Assembly: GCF_014297445.1 (NCBI RefSeq)
Contig: NZ_JACORU010000007.1
Span: 1 to 64,000 of the forward strand
DNA from: Ramlibacter albus
GTDB lineage: Bacteria > Pseudomonadota > Gammaproteobacteria > Burkholderiales > Burkholderiaceae_C
Direction of reading: 5' to 3'
DNA: 64,000 nt
A program made the position numbers and the translations under genes. Below are positions 1 through 9,106 of the stretch, piece after piece. The notes beneath the pieces were generated by a model. The model worked only from the letters and a program-made list of their open reading frames with translations. It ran no database searches and was not told the DNA's origin. The stretch's first letter is position 1, and each line of letters opens with the position of its first letter.

Positions 1-57
1 CCGGCAAGCCGTTCGATCCTGGACGTCATAGCGCTTGACTTGAACGACAGCATCTGC

Positions 58-81
58 GCGATTGGCGCGAACGCCAATCGC
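58..81. repeat. Perfect inverted repeat, 10-bp arms, CGAA loop
   Basis: The arms GCGATTGGCG and CGCCAATCGC flank a CGAA tetraloop. No T-run follows on either strand, so it is not a classical intrinsic terminator. It could be a REP-type hairpin or a structured 3' end of a gene to the left. Confidence 0.55.
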
Positions 82-327
82 TCCGCTCAAACAAATGGCG
101 CGAGTCAGAGCACGTACGCGTTGCTCGATATGCGCGCCTGCGGCACGCGCTCGTAGCAACGCTGGGCCGCAAGGCCAGCCACCGTGGGCGTCTGGGCTTG
201 ATTCGCGCCGCGAACCGGCCGGGCGCGGCGTTGCAGTGACACGGTAGCGCAGCACCAGTCGCGCACCAACATTGCGTCAGCAAATCCGCGCGTGGGCAGG
301 CTGTGGCGCGGACGAGCGACATGCGAG

Positions 328-356
328 CATGGATCCCGGGTCAAGCCCGGGATGAC
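328..356. repeat. Dispersed 29-bp palindromic repeat, copy A
   Basis: This 29-bp element starts CATGGATCCCGGG and ends CCCGGGATGAC, and is palindromic around TCAAG. It is base-for-base identical to 51453-51481 and nearly identical, in the opposite orientation, to 54062-54090. It lies 16 nt past the dnaE stop, so it may help shape the 3' end of that transcript. REP-like elements in 3' regions are common in proteobacteria; assignment to a named family was not possible. Confidence 0.75.
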
Positions 357-371
357 GCTCTGCGCGCTGCG

Positions 372-3300
372 CTACTCGTACACCACCTGCGCCGCGCCCT
401 TGTCAGCCTGCGCCATCCAACTCGCCAAGGCAGCGTCGCTCGGATAGAACTTCGCCTGCTCGCCCAACTGCAGCTCGGCAACAGCTTCCGCGCGCTGCAC
501 CAGCAGGCGCACCGTCAAGCCGCGCACCAGCTCACCCTGCTCGCTCATCTCGCGCTTGGGCGGGAACTCCTTCACCAGCCGACCGATGTCCGGCGCAACC
601 CCGTTGACCGCCACCTTGAGGTACTTGCCGAAACGGCAGCGCGCCGTCGCCAGGTCCCAGACCTGCTGCACGTTCAGCCGGAAGCCGCCCGAGAACCGGT
701 CCGGCTGCAGCTTCGCCATCACGATGACCAGCTCGTCGTCCTTGATCCACGCACGGTGCGGTCCGAACACGTTCTCGTCGGCTGTCGCCTCGATCACGTC
801 CGTCTTGTCGTCCAGCTTGAAGAGCGCGAGCTTGCCGCGCTGCCCATTGATGACGCGCCAGTCGCCGACGATCCCCGCCAGCAGCAGCGGCTCGCGCGTG
901 TCCACCAGCTCGCCGATCTCGCGCTTGACGAAGCGGCGCACCTCCATCTGCACCTCGTCGAACAGGTGCCCGGAGAGGTAGAAGCCGATCGCCGTCTTCT
1001 CGAACGACAGCCGCTCCTTCACGCCCCAGGGCATCACGTCCACGAGGTCCGGCTCCTGCGTGCTCGCGGCGTGCGAGTCGCCCATGTCGAACAGGCCGCC
1101 CTGGTTGGCGTTGGCCTCCTGGGTGCTCGCGAAATCGAACGCGCGGTCGATCGACGCGACCAGCGACGCGCGATTGCGCTGCAGTGAATCGAAGGCACCC
1201 GCCTTGATGAGCGCTTCGACCGTGCGCTTGTTGATGCGCGTGCGGTCCACGCGGCAGCAGAAGTCGTACAGGCTGGTGAACGCGCCGCCCTCTTCACGCG
1301 CCGCGACGATGGCTTCGATCGCCGACTGCCCGGTGCCCTTCACCGCGCCCAGGCCATAACGGATCACCTTGTCCGAGATCGGCTCGAAACGGTACGTGCC
1401 GCGGTTGACGTCCGGCGGGTCGAACGTCATCCCGAAGTTCTTCACCGCGTCCTCGAACAACACCTTCAGCTTGTCGGTGTTGTCCATTTCGATCGTCATG
1501 TTGGCGCAGTAGAACTCCGCCGTGTAGTGCACCTTCAGCCACGCGGTGTGGTAGGCCAGCAGCGAGTACGCGGCGGCGTGCGACTTGTTGAAGCCGTAGC
1601 CCGCGAACTTCTCCATCAAGTCGAAGATCTCGTCGGCCTTGCCTTCGTCGATACCGTGGGTCTTCTGCGCGCCCTCGCGGAACTTGACGCGCTCCTTGGC
1701 CATCTCCTCGGGCTTCTTCTTGCCCATCGCTCGGCGCAGCAGGTCCGCACCGCCCAGCGTGTAGCCGCCCAGGATCTGCGCGGTCTGCATCACCTGCTCC
1801 TGGTAGACCATGATCCCGTAGGTCTCGCCCAGCATCTGCGCCACGGCCGGGTGCGGGAACTCCACCGGTTCGCGCCCGTGCTTGCGCGCGACGAAGGTGG
1901 GGATGAGGTCCATCGGGCCCGGGCGATACAGCGCGTTCAGCGCGATCAGGTCCTCCAGGCGCGTCGGCTTCGCGTCGCGCAACATGCCCTGCATGCCGCG
2001 CGATTCGAACTGGAACACCGCTTCGGTCTTGCCGTCGGTGAAGAGGCGGTAAGTGTGCGGGTCGTCGAGCGGCACATCCTCGAAGCGGAAGTTCTCCTGC
2101 CCCTTGTGCCGCGCCACGATGAACTTGCGCGCCAGCTCCAGGATCGTCAGCGTGGCGAGCCCCAGGAAGTCGAACTTCACCAGGCCCGCGGCCTCCACGT
2201 CGTCCTTGTCGTACTGGCTGACGGCGGAGTCGCTGCCCGGCTGCTGGTACAGCGGCGTGAAGTCGGTGAGCTTGCCCGGCGCGATCAGCACGCCGCCCGC
2301 GTGCATGCCGACGTTGCGCGTCATGCCTTCGAGCTTCTGCGCCATGTCCAGCAGCGTGCGGACCTCGTCCTCCTTGCGGTAGCGCTCCTCCAGCAGCGGC
2401 TCCTGCTTCAGCGCATCGGCAATCGTGATGTGCGTGCCCGGCTTGTTGGGGATGAGCTTGCTGATGCCGTCGCAGAACGTGTAGCTCATGTCCATCACGC
2501 GGCCCACGTCGCGCACGGCGGCGCGCGCCGCCATCGTGCCGAAGGTGGCGATCTGGCTCACCGCGTCGCGGCCGTACTTCTCCTTCACGTACTCGATCAC
2601 GCGGTCGCGGTTGCCCTGGCAGAAGTCGATGTCGAAGTCGGGCATCGACACGCGCTCGGGGTTGAGGAACCGCTCGAACAGCAGGTTGTAGGCAAGCGGG
2701 TCGAGGTCGGTGATCTTGAGCGCGTACGCCACCAGCGATCCCGCGCCCGAGCCGCGGCCCGGACCCACGGGGCAGCCGTTGTCCTTGGCCCAGTTGATGA
2801 AGTCGCCCACGATCAGGAAGTAGCCGGGAAAGCCCATCTTCAGGATCGTGTTCAGCTCGAACTCGAGGCGCTCCTCGTAGCGCGGGCGCTGCTTCTCCCG
2901 CTCGGTGGGGTCGGGGTACAGGTGCTCCAGCCGCTCCTTCAAACCCTCATGCGACGCGAACCGGAAATACTCCTCGATCGGCATCCCGTTGGGCGTCGGG
3001 AAGTTCGGCAGCCGCGGCTTGCCCAGCTCCAGCACGAGGTTGCAGCGCCGCGCGATCTCCAGCGTGTTCGCCACCGCGGAAGGGACATCCGCGAAAAGCG
3101 CCTCCATCTGCGCCGCCGGCTTGAACCACTGCTCGCGCGTGAACTTGCGGATGCGGCGCTGGTTGCCGAGGATCTCGCCTTCGGAAATGCACACGCGCGC
3201 CTCGTGCGCCTCGTAATCGTCTTCGGCCGTGAACTGCACCGGGTGCGTCGCCACCACGGGCAGCTTCAGGCGCGCCGCGAGCTGCACGGCGGCCGCGACA

Positions 3301-3833
3301 TGCAACTCGTCGTCGTTGCGGCCGGCGCGCTGCAGCTCGATGTAGAACCGGTGCGGGAAAGCGCCCGCCAGTTGCAGCGCGATCTCGCCCGCCTTGCCCT
3401 CGTCGCCCTGAACCAGCGCCTGGCCCACGGGCCCGGCCTGCGCGCCCGCGAGCACGATCAGCCCTTCGCCCAGCTCCTGCAGCCACGCGAACGCGACGAC
3501 GCCCTGCGCCTTGACGACGTTGCGCGTCCACGCGCGCGCCAGCAGCTCGCAAAGGTTGAGGTAGCCCTGGCGGCTTTGCACCAGGACGACGATGCGGCTC
3601 ACGGCGGCCGTGTCCTGCCCGAAGCCCTGAACCATCAGCTCGCAGCCGATGACGGGCTTCACGCCCTGGCCGCGCGCCTCCTTGTAGAACTTGATGGCGC
3701 CGAAGAGGTTGTTGAGGTCGGTGACGCCCAGCGCGGGCTGGCCGTCCGCGGCCGCCGCCTTGACGATGTCCTCGATCCGGTTGGTGCCGTCGACGATCGA
3801 GAACTCGGTGTGCAGGCGCAGGTGAACGAACAT
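372..3833 (-). CDS. dnaE: DNA polymerase III subunit alpha
   Basis: This is the catalytic alpha chain of the replicative DNA polymerase III holoenzyme, 1153 residues against 1160 in E. coli. The N-terminus (FVHLRLHTEFSIVDG) is the start of the PHP domain. The palm carries the catalytic acidic motif PDFDIDFC, followed by KFDFLGL, ALYRPGPMD and YQEQVM. The C-terminal part holds the helix-hairpin-helix and OB-fold regions (LLLAGIVGDWRVINGQRGKLALFKL). I place the start at the ATG at 3833; a GTG lies one codon upstream and neither has a clear Shine-Dalgarno. The gene begins only 9 nt after the stop of the upstream membrane-sensor gene, so the two are probably one transcript. A second, error-prone alpha subunit (dnaE2) is at 39027-42317. 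Identity is not in doubt. Confidence 0.98.
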   Translation of the reverse strand: MFVHLRLHTEFSIVDGTNRIEDIVKAAAADGQPALGVTDLNNLFGAIKFYKEARGQGVKPVIGCELMVQGFGQDTAAVSRIVVLVQSRQGYLNLCELLARAWTRNVVKAQGVVAFAWLQELGEGLIVLAGAQAGPVGQALVQGDEGKAGEIALQLAGAFPHRFYIELQRAGRNDDELHVAAAVQLAARLKLPVVATHPVQFTAEDDYEAHEARVCISEGEILGNQRRIRKFTREQWFKPAAQMEALFADVPSAVANTLEIARRCNLVLELGKPRLPNFPTPNGMPIEEYFRFASHEGLKERLEHLYPDPTEREKQRPRYEERLEFELNTILKMGFPGYFLIVGDFINWAKDNGCPVGPGRGSGAGSLVAYALKITDLDPLAYNLLFERFLNPERVSMPDFDIDFCQGNRDRVIEYVKEKYGRDAVSQIATFGTMAARAAVRDVGRVMDMSYTFCDGISKLIPNKPGTHITIADALKQEPLLEERYRKEDEVRTLLDMAQKLEGMTRNVGMHAGGVLIAPGKLTDFTPLYQQPGSDSAVSQYDKDDVEAAGLVKFDFLGLATLTILELARKFIVARHKGQENFRFEDVPLDDPHTYRLFTDGKTEAVFQFESRGMQGMLRDAKPTRLEDLIALNALYRPGPMDLIPTFVARKHGREPVEFPHPAVAQMLGETYGIMVYQEQVMQTAQILGGYTLGGADLLRRAMGKKKPEEMAKERVKFREGAQKTHGIDEGKADEIFDLMEKFAGYGFNKSHAAAYSLLAYHTAWLKVHYTAEFYCANMTIEMDNTDKLKVLFEDAVKNFGMTFDPPDVNRGTYRFEPISDKVIRYGLGAVKGTGQSAIEAIVAAREEGGAFTSLYDFCCRVDRTRINKRTVEALIKAGAFDSLQRNRASLVASIDRAFDFASTQEANANQGGLFDMGDSHAASTQEPDLVDVMPWGVKERLSFEKTAIGFYLSGHLFDEVQMEVRRFVKREIGELVDTREPLLLAGIVGDWRVINGQRGKLALFKLDDKTDVIEATADENVFGPHRAWIKDDELVIVMAKLQPDRFSGGFRLNVQQVWDLATARCRFGKYLKVAVNGVAPDIGRLVKEFPPKREMSEQGELVRGLTVRLLVQRAEAVAELQLGEQAKFYPSDAALASWMAQADKGAAQVVYE

Positions 3834-3842
3834 CACCCGATT

Positions 3843-5573
3843 TTACGAGGCGGTCACGGGCGTTTCGGCCAGCGCGGCCGCCGGCATCGGCTGCAAATAA
3901 ACGATACGTTTGCGGTAATCCAGCGCCAGCGCGGCCTGCTTGAGCTCGCGCAGCAGCTCGGGCATCGGCGTGTCGGCGATGCGGCGGCGGCTGCAGGCCA
4001 TGCGCAGGTCGAAGTCGCTCACCAGGTTCAGCGGCTGCGCGATGCGCGAGCAATGCGCGAGCACCTGCGTGGCGCAGTCGGCGAGTTCGATGGGCGTGAG
4101 CGGCCGCAGGCTGATCGCGGCGAAACGCGTGCGGCTCACGCGCGCCACCGCCCACTTCTGGCCCAGCAGCCCCTGCAGCGTGGCCGCGAAACGCACGAGC
4201 GCGCGCTCGGTGGCAGCCGAGCCGTACTGGATCGCGGCGTTGTCCAGCCCAGGCAGCGCGAAGAGGATCACCGACGACGTCCCCTGCCCCGCCGCCTCGC
4301 GCAGCGCTGCCTCGGCATGGCGCTGCTGGAAGCCGTCGTAGGACCACAGCGCGGTCAGCGGGTCGCGGTTGGCGGCCGTGGCGGCGCGGCCCAGCACGTC
4401 GCGGCCATAGCGGTCGCGCAGCATCAGCGCCTGCCGGATGAACAGCAGCGCCACGTAAAGCGAGGCCGCGAGCACCGCGGCGCGCAGGTCGAGGTTGGCC
4501 ACCTGGTCCGGCGCGGCGAATGCCACGAAGGGCGCGATGGCCATCGACGCGATCGCGCCCGCCACCCAGCCCGCGTGGCGGCCGCCGCGCAGGTGGTTGA
4601 CGGCGCACAGCGCGGCGGACCCGAGGACGGAGATTGCCGAGGCCACCACGATGGCGGGCACGCGCCACGGCGTGGGCAACCAGGCCACCTGCACGATGGC
4701 GTAGACGAGCGCCACCACGGGCGCGGCCAGCGCCAGCAAGCGCTCGAAGCGGCGCACGTGCAGCGCGTCGAGGGCTTCGGTGCACAGCAGCAGCATGAGG
4801 CCGGCGAGCACGATCCCCGCGAAGCTGCGCGACCAGTCGTTGAAGGCGGGCCACTCGCCGGTGAACCACACCGTAAGGTAGCCGTTGGCCGCCACGATGC
4901 CGAACAGCGTCCACAGCGAAACGCCCGCCAGCATCCAGCGCGAGCGCCCGCCGTAGCCGATGGCGCCGAGCACGCACACGATGGCGACCATCGCGCCCAG
5001 GCCCATCATCACGCCGGACAAGCTGGCGCGGCGCACGAGGTTCTCGCGGAACTCGGAATCGGGCAGCAGCGTGACCGGCGCGCGCAGGAAGGCGTCGTTC
5101 TCCACGGCAAGCACCACGTCGATGGGCTCCACGCCCACGGACAGCAGGAAGGCCGGGAACGGGTTGGCGAAGGGCCAGCGCGAGAGCGGCACGCGGTCGC
5201 CGGCTTCGGCCATGCGCCATTCCCCGCCGCTGCTGCGCCACCAGATGCGCACGTGGTCCACCTGCGGCATCGGCACCTGCACCACGTACTCTTCCACGCC
5301 GCGCGAGCCGCCCAGGCTCATGCGGCCCACCCAGCGCTCGCCGGCGCGCAGGTCCCAGGCGGCGGCGTCCTTCAGCCGCATGCCGCCGGGCGCGGACCAC
5401 AGCGCCTCCGGGTCGAGCGGGCCGGAGACGGGCAGGCGCACGGTCTCCATCTCGCGCGCGATGTTCATCGGCGCCATGCGCGGCTCGCCCCGCACGACAG
5501 GCGTGGCCGCGCCCGCGCCGGCTGCGCAAAGCACGCACAGGACCAGGGCCCAGAAGGCCCGCACGATAATCAC
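3843..5573 (-). CDS. 7TMR-DISM sensor with degenerate GGDEF domain
   Basis: This is a 576-residue membrane protein. A signal peptide ([22 protein letters not shown]) is followed by a periplasmic beta-rich domain of the 7TMR-DISMED2 type, then about seven hydrophobic helices (roughly residues 180-390). A cytoplasmic GGDEF-like domain starts at about residue 403 with [13 protein letters not shown], matching the usual DxLTGLxNRRxF entry. The GGDEF signature itself is replaced by SRTRF at about 480-484, so diguanylate cyclase activity is unlikely. I chose the GTG at 5573 because AAGGAG lies 8 nt upstream and it yields a good signal peptide; an ATG at 5630 would overlap the trhO start. The family senses small ligands and signals inward; with a dead cyclase it may bind GTP or c-di-GMP, or act through partners. 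It probably shares a transcript with dnaE. Confidence 0.85.
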   Translation of the reverse strand: MIIVRAFWALVLCVLCAAGAGAATPVVRGEPRMAPMNIAREMETVRLPVSGPLDPEALWSAPGGMRLKDAAAWDLRAGERWVGRMSLGGSRGVEEYVVQVPMPQVDHVRIWWRSSGGEWRMAEAGDRVPLSRWPFANPFPAFLLSVGVEPIDVVLAVENDAFLRAPVTLLPDSEFRENLVRRASLSGVMMGLGAMVAIVCVLGAIGYGGRSRWMLAGVSLWTLFGIVAANGYLTVWFTGEWPAFNDWSRSFAGIVLAGLMLLLCTEALDALHVRRFERLLALAAPVVALVYAIVQVAWLPTPWRVPAIVVASAISVLGSAALCAVNHLRGGRHAGWVAGAIASMAIAPFVAFAAPDQVANLDLRAAVLAASLYVALLFIRQALMLRDRYGRDVLGRAATAANRDPLTALWSYDGFQQRHAEAALREAAGQGTSSVILFALPGLDNAAIQYGSAATERALVRFAATLQGLLGQKWAVARVSRTRFAAISLRPLTPIELADCATQVLAHCSRIAQPLNLVSDFDLRMACSRRRIADTPMPELLRELKQAALALDYRKRIVYLQPMPAAALAETPVTAS

Positions 5574-5628
5574 CCGCCCCGCTCCTTCGTTACAACTGCA
5601 GCCCCTATTGTGCGCATGTTGCCGCCCC

Positions 5629-6378
5629 ATGCCCCCCGTCCTGAACGTTGCCGCCTACCGATTCGTCCGCATTGACGACACGCCCGCGTTGCGCGAGGCC
5701 TTGCTGCACGAGGCCGGGCGGCGCGGTTTGCGCGGCACGATCCTGCTGGCGGGCGAAGGCATCAACCTCTTCCTGGCGGGCCAGGAGGCGCCGCTGCGCG
5801 AGTTCATCGCGCTGCTGCGGCAGGACGCGCGTTTCGAAGGGCTCGAAGTGAAGGAGAGCTGGTCGGCCGAGGTGCCGTTCGGGCGCCTGCGCGTGCGAAT
5901 CAAGCGCGAGATCATCCGCATGAACCACCCGGCGATCCAGCCGGCGCAGGGCCGCGCGCCGGCGATCGACGCGCCGACGGTGAAGCGCTGGCTCGATGCG
6001 GGCCATGACGATGCGGGCCGGCCGGTGGTGATGCTGGACACGCGCAACGCGTTCGAAATGGAGCACGGCACGTTCGAGGGCGCGCTCGACTGGCACCTGT
6101 CGAAGTTCAGCGACTTTCCCGACGCCTTGCAGGCGCACCGTGCCGAGCTCGAAGGCAAGACCGTCGTGAGCTTCTGCACCGGCGGCATCCGCTGCGAGAA
6201 GGCTGCTCTCTACATGGGCGAGCTGGGGTTGCGGAACGTGTGGCAGCTCGAAGGCGGCATCCTCAAGTACTTCGAGGAGGCCGGCGGCGCGCATTTCAAC
6301 GGCACCTGCTTCGTGTTCGACGAGCGCGAAGCGCTCGATCCGGACCTGAAGCCTAGGACTTCGGCTCCGGAGGCGTAA
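5629..6378 (+). CDS. trhO: tRNA uridine(34) hydroxylase (rhodanese-type)
   Basis: TrhO (formerly YceA) installs 5-hydroxyuridine at the wobble position of certain tRNAs using oxygen. The 249-residue product has the N-terminal acylphosphatase-like UPF0176 domain (residues 1-95, with [11 protein letters not shown]) and a rhodanese domain with the motif [10 protein letters not shown], in which Cys183 is the active-site cysteine and the second conserved Cys is also present. It is shorter than the ~350-residue E. coli protein because it lacks the C-terminal extension, as many beta-proteobacterial versions do. The start ATG lies 55 nt from the divergent 7TMR gene. The last 26 nt overlap the convergent pirin gene. 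Confidence 0.93.
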   Translation: MPPVLNVAAYRFVRIDDTPALREALLHEAGRRGLRGTILLAGEGINLFLAGQEAPLREFIALLRQDARFEGLEVKESWSAEVPFGRLRVRIKREIIRMNHPAIQPAQGRAPAIDAPTVKRWLDAGHDDAGRPVVMLDTRNAFEMEHGTFEGALDWHLSKFSDFPDALQAHRAELEGKTVVSFCTGGIRCEKAALYMGELGLRNVWQLEGGILKYFEEAGGAHFNGTCFVFDEREALDPDLKPRTSAPEA

Positions 6379-7237
6379 AAGGCGTCGGCGGCAGCGGGAT
6401 GAACTCGTCGTCGCCCGGCACCTTGCCCATGCGCCCCGCGCGCCAGTCCTCCGCCGCCTGCTGCACACGGTCCTTTCGGCTGGACACGAAGTTCCACCAC
6501 ATGAAGCGCGGCACTTCGAGCGCGTCGCCGCCGACGACGACGAAGCGCGACTCGCGTTGCGCGGCGATGCGCGCAGTACCGCCACCGAGGTAGCCCATGG
6601 TGCGCGCCGGCAGCGGCTCGCCGTCGACGGTGAGGTCCGCATCGACCGGGTACACCGCCATCTCCTGCGCCAATGCCGGCAACTCGAGCGCACCGCCCGC
6701 GGGCAATTGCACATCGAGGTACAGCGTGTTCGACAAGGCCGCCACGGGCGACTTCGCGCCGAACGCCTCGCCGACGAGCACGCGGACCTGCACGCCGCCC
6801 ACGTCCACCTGCGGCAGCGCCGACGCCGGCGTGTGCGCGAACGAGGGCTCGTCCTCCTCGTGAGCGAGCGGCAGCGCGACCCACAGCTGCAGCCCATGGT
6901 TGGTGTATTCGCGGTCCCGCAGGTGGTCGGGCCGCCGCTCCGAATGCACGATGCCGCGGCCGGAAGTCATCCAGTTGATCGCGCCCGGCTCGATGAGCTG
7001 CCCGGACCCCAGGCTGTCGCGATGCATCATCGCGCCTTCGAAGAGATAGCTGACCGTGGCCAGCCCGATGTGCGGGTGCGGCCGCACGTCGTGATCGACG
7101 CCGGGCTTTTCGGTGGCGGGCCCGAAGTGGTCGAAGAAGATGAACGGGCCCACGCTGCGCCGCTTCGCATCCGGCAGCAGGCGCCGCACGAGGAAGCCGC
7201 CGCCCAGGTCCTTCTGGTGACCGGTGAGGGTTTGCAT
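6353..7237 (-). CDS. Pirin family protein (distal)
   Basis: This is a 294-residue bicupin of the pirin family, whose members bind iron and in some cases oxidise quercetin or act in stress and redox regulation. The metal-binding residues of the first cupin are present: the His-x-His of [10 protein letters not shown] and the His/Glu of GRGIVHSE. The second cupin ends with the typical FMWWNFVSS segment. It is the last gene of a four-gene operon (pirin 8299-9000, DoxX, flavodoxin, this one), 9 nt after the flavodoxin gene. Its substrate cannot be told from sequence. It differs clearly from the other pirin in the operon, so it is not a recent duplicate. Confidence 0.92.
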   Translation of the reverse strand: MQTLTGHQKDLGGGFLVRRLLPDAKRRSVGPFIFFDHFGPATEKPGVDHDVRPHPHIGLATVSYLFEGAMMHRDSLGSGQLIEPGAINWMTSGRGIVHSERRPDHLRDREYTNHGLQLWVALPLAHEEDEPSFAHTPASALPQVDVGGVQVRVLVGEAFGAKSPVAALSNTLYLDVQLPAGGALELPALAQEMAVYPVDADLTVDGEPLPARTMGYLGGGTARIAAQRESRFVVVGGDALEVPRFMWWNFVSSRKDRVQQAAEDWRAGRMGKVPGDDEFIPLPPTPFTPPEPKS

Positions 7238-7246
7238 GTCAGGGCC

Positions 7247-7801
7247 TCACGTTTTGAGTTTCGCGGCGAAAGCGGCGACACGCTCGCCGAACAAGCGCGC
7301 CGTCTCCAGGTCGCCGGGCGACATCGCGTCGGCGCCCGCATCCGACGGGGCCTGCGCATACGCACCCGCGTAGGAGGCGAGGTAGTTCACGTCGTCGCGC
7401 CGCGACGCGCGCATCTGGCTGGGCATCAGGCCCTGGCTCACCCACACCATGCCGTGCTGCATGGCCAGCGAGAACATCGCGGTGATCGAATTGAACTTGT
7501 CGCCGTCCATGCCGGAGCTGCAGGTGAAACCGGCCGCCAGCTTGTCCTTCCAGTCCTGCACGTACCACTGCTTCGAGGAGGCGTCGGCGAATTTCTTGAA
7601 CTGCCAGCTGGGGCTGCCCATGTAGGTGGGCGCACCGAAGATGATGGCATCCGCGGCCTTGAGGTGCTCCCAGCCGCCGGGCGGCAGGTTGCCGTCGGCG
7701 TCGATGGCGAGTAGCCGCGCGCCAGCGCCGGCGGCCACCGCCTGCGCCATGCGCTGCGTGTGGCCGTAACCGGAGTGGAAGACGACGACGATGTCGGTCA
7801 T
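7247..7801 (-). CDS. Flavodoxin-family NAD(P)H:quinone oxidoreductase (WrbA-like)
   Basis: The 184-residue product has the flavodoxin-like fold of FMN-dependent quinone reductases. The N-terminal strand and loop (IVVVFHSGYGHTQRMAQAVA) form the FMN phosphate site. IIFGAPTYMGSPSWQFKKF is the isoalloxazine loop typical of WrbA/NADPH-dependent FMN reductases, and GFTCSSGMDGDK the third binding loop. It probably reduces quinones by two electrons and so avoids semiquinone radicals. It sits between DoxX (15 nt upstream) and the distal pirin in one operon. It is shorter than E. coli WrbA (198) and could be a related flavin reductase. Confidence 0.88.
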   Translation of the reverse strand: MTDIVVVFHSGYGHTQRMAQAVAAGAGARLLAIDADGNLPPGGWEHLKAADAIIFGAPTYMGSPSWQFKKFADASSKQWYVQDWKDKLAAGFTCSSGMDGDKFNSITAMFSLAMQHGMVWVSQGLMPSQMRASRRDDVNYLASYAGAYAQAPSDAGADAMSPGDLETARLFGERVAAFAAKLKT

Positions 7802-7816
7802 CTCCCAATACTAACT

Positions 7817-8269
7817 TCAGGCCTTGTTGCGGCGCCCGTCGAGGCTGAACGCACCGGCACCGAAAGCGGTGAGGACCAGCAGCCCGCCGACCACGGCCAG
7901 GTTCTTGTTGAAGGCCTGCTTCTGCATCATCACCTGCGCTTCCGGCAGCGCCCAGTAGTTGTGGAAGATGGGCGTGATCACCGCGACGAAGATCGCGAGG
8001 CCGAGCGCCGCCCAGCGCGCGCGCCAGCCGACCAGCAGCATCAGGCCGAGGCCGAGTTCGGCGGCGATGGCGATCGCTGCGCAGACCTCGGGGAACGGCA
8101 CGCCCTTGGACGCGATGTAGCCCGCCACGCCGGAGAAGGCCATCAGCTTGGACCAGCCCGCCGGCACGAACAGCCACGCGAGCAGCACGCGGCCGATCAG
8201 CGCCAGCGTGTTCTGGCCCGGGGAAAGCGCCGCGGAAGGCGAGTTGAGGTTGAGGACAGCGGTGTTCAT
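7817..8269 (-). CDS. DoxX family membrane protein
   Basis: This is a 150-residue inner-membrane protein with four predicted helices. It has the DoxX family pattern: LIGRVLLAWLFVPAGWSKL near the N-terminus, then GYIASKGVPFP and the helix AAIAIAAELGLGLMLLVGW. DoxX proteins are associated with thiosulfate:quinone oxidoreductase and with redox-stress membrane complexes, but most are functionally unassigned. Its position between pirin and flavodoxin genes is a recurrent arrangement in proteobacteria and points to quinone or oxidative stress handling. Confidence 0.9.
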   Translation of the reverse strand: MNTAVLNLNSPSAALSPGQNTLALIGRVLLAWLFVPAGWSKLMAFSGVAGYIASKGVPFPEVCAAIAIAAELGLGLMLLVGWRARWAALGLAIFVAVITPIFHNYWALPEAQVMMQKQAFNKNLAVVGGLLVLTAFGAGAFSLDGRRNKA

Positions 8270-8298
8270 GGTTTTTCCTTCAATGGTTGGGGTTCAAT

Positions 8299-9000
8299 TC
8301 ATTCGCCGAGGTCGAACACGAGCACCTCGGCCGCTTGGCCGTTGGATACCGTGACGCGCGATTCGTTTTCCAGCAGGGCCGCGTCGCCGCCGCCGAGCTT
8401 TTGCCCGTTGACCTGCAATTCGCCCTTGACCAGGTGCACATACGCCTTGCGGCCTGCATCCAGATGCAGCTCGGCCGTTTCGGCGCCGTCGAAGAGGCCG
8501 GCGTAAACACGGGCGTCCGCGTGGATCTTCACCGAGCCCTGCGCCGCATCCGGCGAAGCGACCAGGCGCAACTTGCCGCGCTTCTCGCTTTCGGGGAACG
8601 ACTTCTGCTCGTAGCTCGGCTCGATGCCGGTCACGTTGGGCTCGATCCAGATCTGCAGGAAGTGCGTCTGCTGCTCGGGCGCGTGGTTGAACTCGCTGTG
8701 CATCACGCCGCGGCCCGCGCTCATGCGCTGCACGTCGCCCGGCGGGATGCCTTTGACGTTGCCCATCGTGTCCTTGTGTGCCAGCTCGCCCGACAGCACG
8801 TAGCTGATGATCTCCATGTCGCGGTGGCCATGCGTGCCGAAGCCGGTGCCCGGCGCGATGCGGTCCTCGTTGATCACGCGCAGGTTGCCCCAGCCCATGT
8901 GCTTGGGGTCGTAGTAGCCCGCGAACGAGAAGCTGTGGTAGCTCTTGAGCCAGCCGTGGTCGGCGTAACCTCTGTCCTGGGATTTGCGCAAGGTGAGCAT
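8299..9000 (-). CDS. Pirin family protein (proximal, YhhW-like)
   Basis: This is a 233-residue pirin of the short YhhW type, in which the E. coli homologue has quercetin 2,3-dioxygenase activity. Cupin metal ligands are seen in GTHGHRDMEII (His-x-His) and AGRGVMHSEFN (His and Glu). The start ATG has AAGGA upstream. It is the first gene of the operon reading leftwards, divergent from a LysR gene; the palindrome at 9073-9093 is the likely operator. The second cupin half has lost most metal ligands, as usual in this family. Confidence 0.93.
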   Translation of the reverse strand: MLTLRKSQDRGYADHGWLKSYHSFSFAGYYDPKHMGWGNLRVINEDRIAPGTGFGTHGHRDMEIISYVLSGELAHKDTMGNVKGIPPGDVQRMSAGRGVMHSEFNHAPEQQTHFLQIWIEPNVTGIEPSYEQKSFPESEKRGKLRLVASPDAAQGSVKIHADARVYAGLFDGAETAELHLDAGRKAYVHLVKGELQVNGQKLGGGDAALLENESRVTVSNGQAAEVLVFDLGE

Positions 9001-9072
9001 CGCGTGTTCCTTTCGTCAGCAGCGAATGTAGGCGCCCCAAGGGGTTTCGACAGTCAGCCGCCATTGATGGCA

Positions 9073-9093
9073 TCATTCAAATCGTTTGAATGA
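9073..9093. promoter_or_regulatory. Perfect palindrome, likely LysR operator
   Basis: Nine-base arms TCATTCAAA and TTTGAATGA flank the centre TCG. The site contains the T-N11-A pattern typical of LysR-type regulators. It lies in the 106-nt gap between the divergent pirin operon and the lysR gene, 72 nt upstream of the pirin start and 13 nt upstream of the likely lysR start. This fits autorepression by the neighbouring LysR plus control of the redox operon. Confidence 0.7.
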
Positions 9094-9106
9094 AAGCCGC
9101 CCCACC

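Larger units (their letters stand above)
1..371. other. Gene-free stretch downstream of dnaE
   Basis: No reading frame here looks like a real gene: the short ORFs are rich in Arg, Ser and Cys, as expected of out-of-frame GC-rich DNA, and none has a recognisable motif or good ribosome binding site. The stretch holds one perfect inverted repeat (58-81) and one copy of a dispersed 29-bp palindromic repeat (328-356) just past the dnaE stop codon. A gene beginning to the left of the window cannot be excluded. Confidence 0.6.

Noticed and set aside
58..81. Rho-independent terminator
   Set aside because: The hairpin is perfect but no T-run follows on either strand.
26..322. A possible small minus-strand gene of 98 codons at the window start
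   Set aside because: Arg/Cys/Ser-rich random composition, no ribosome site and no recognisable motif.
1527..5675. A 1382-residue plus-strand frame over dnaE
   Set aside because: It is antisense to dnaE and the 7TMR gene, rich in Arg, His, Leu and Ala as expected of antisense GC-rich coding DNA, with no motif.
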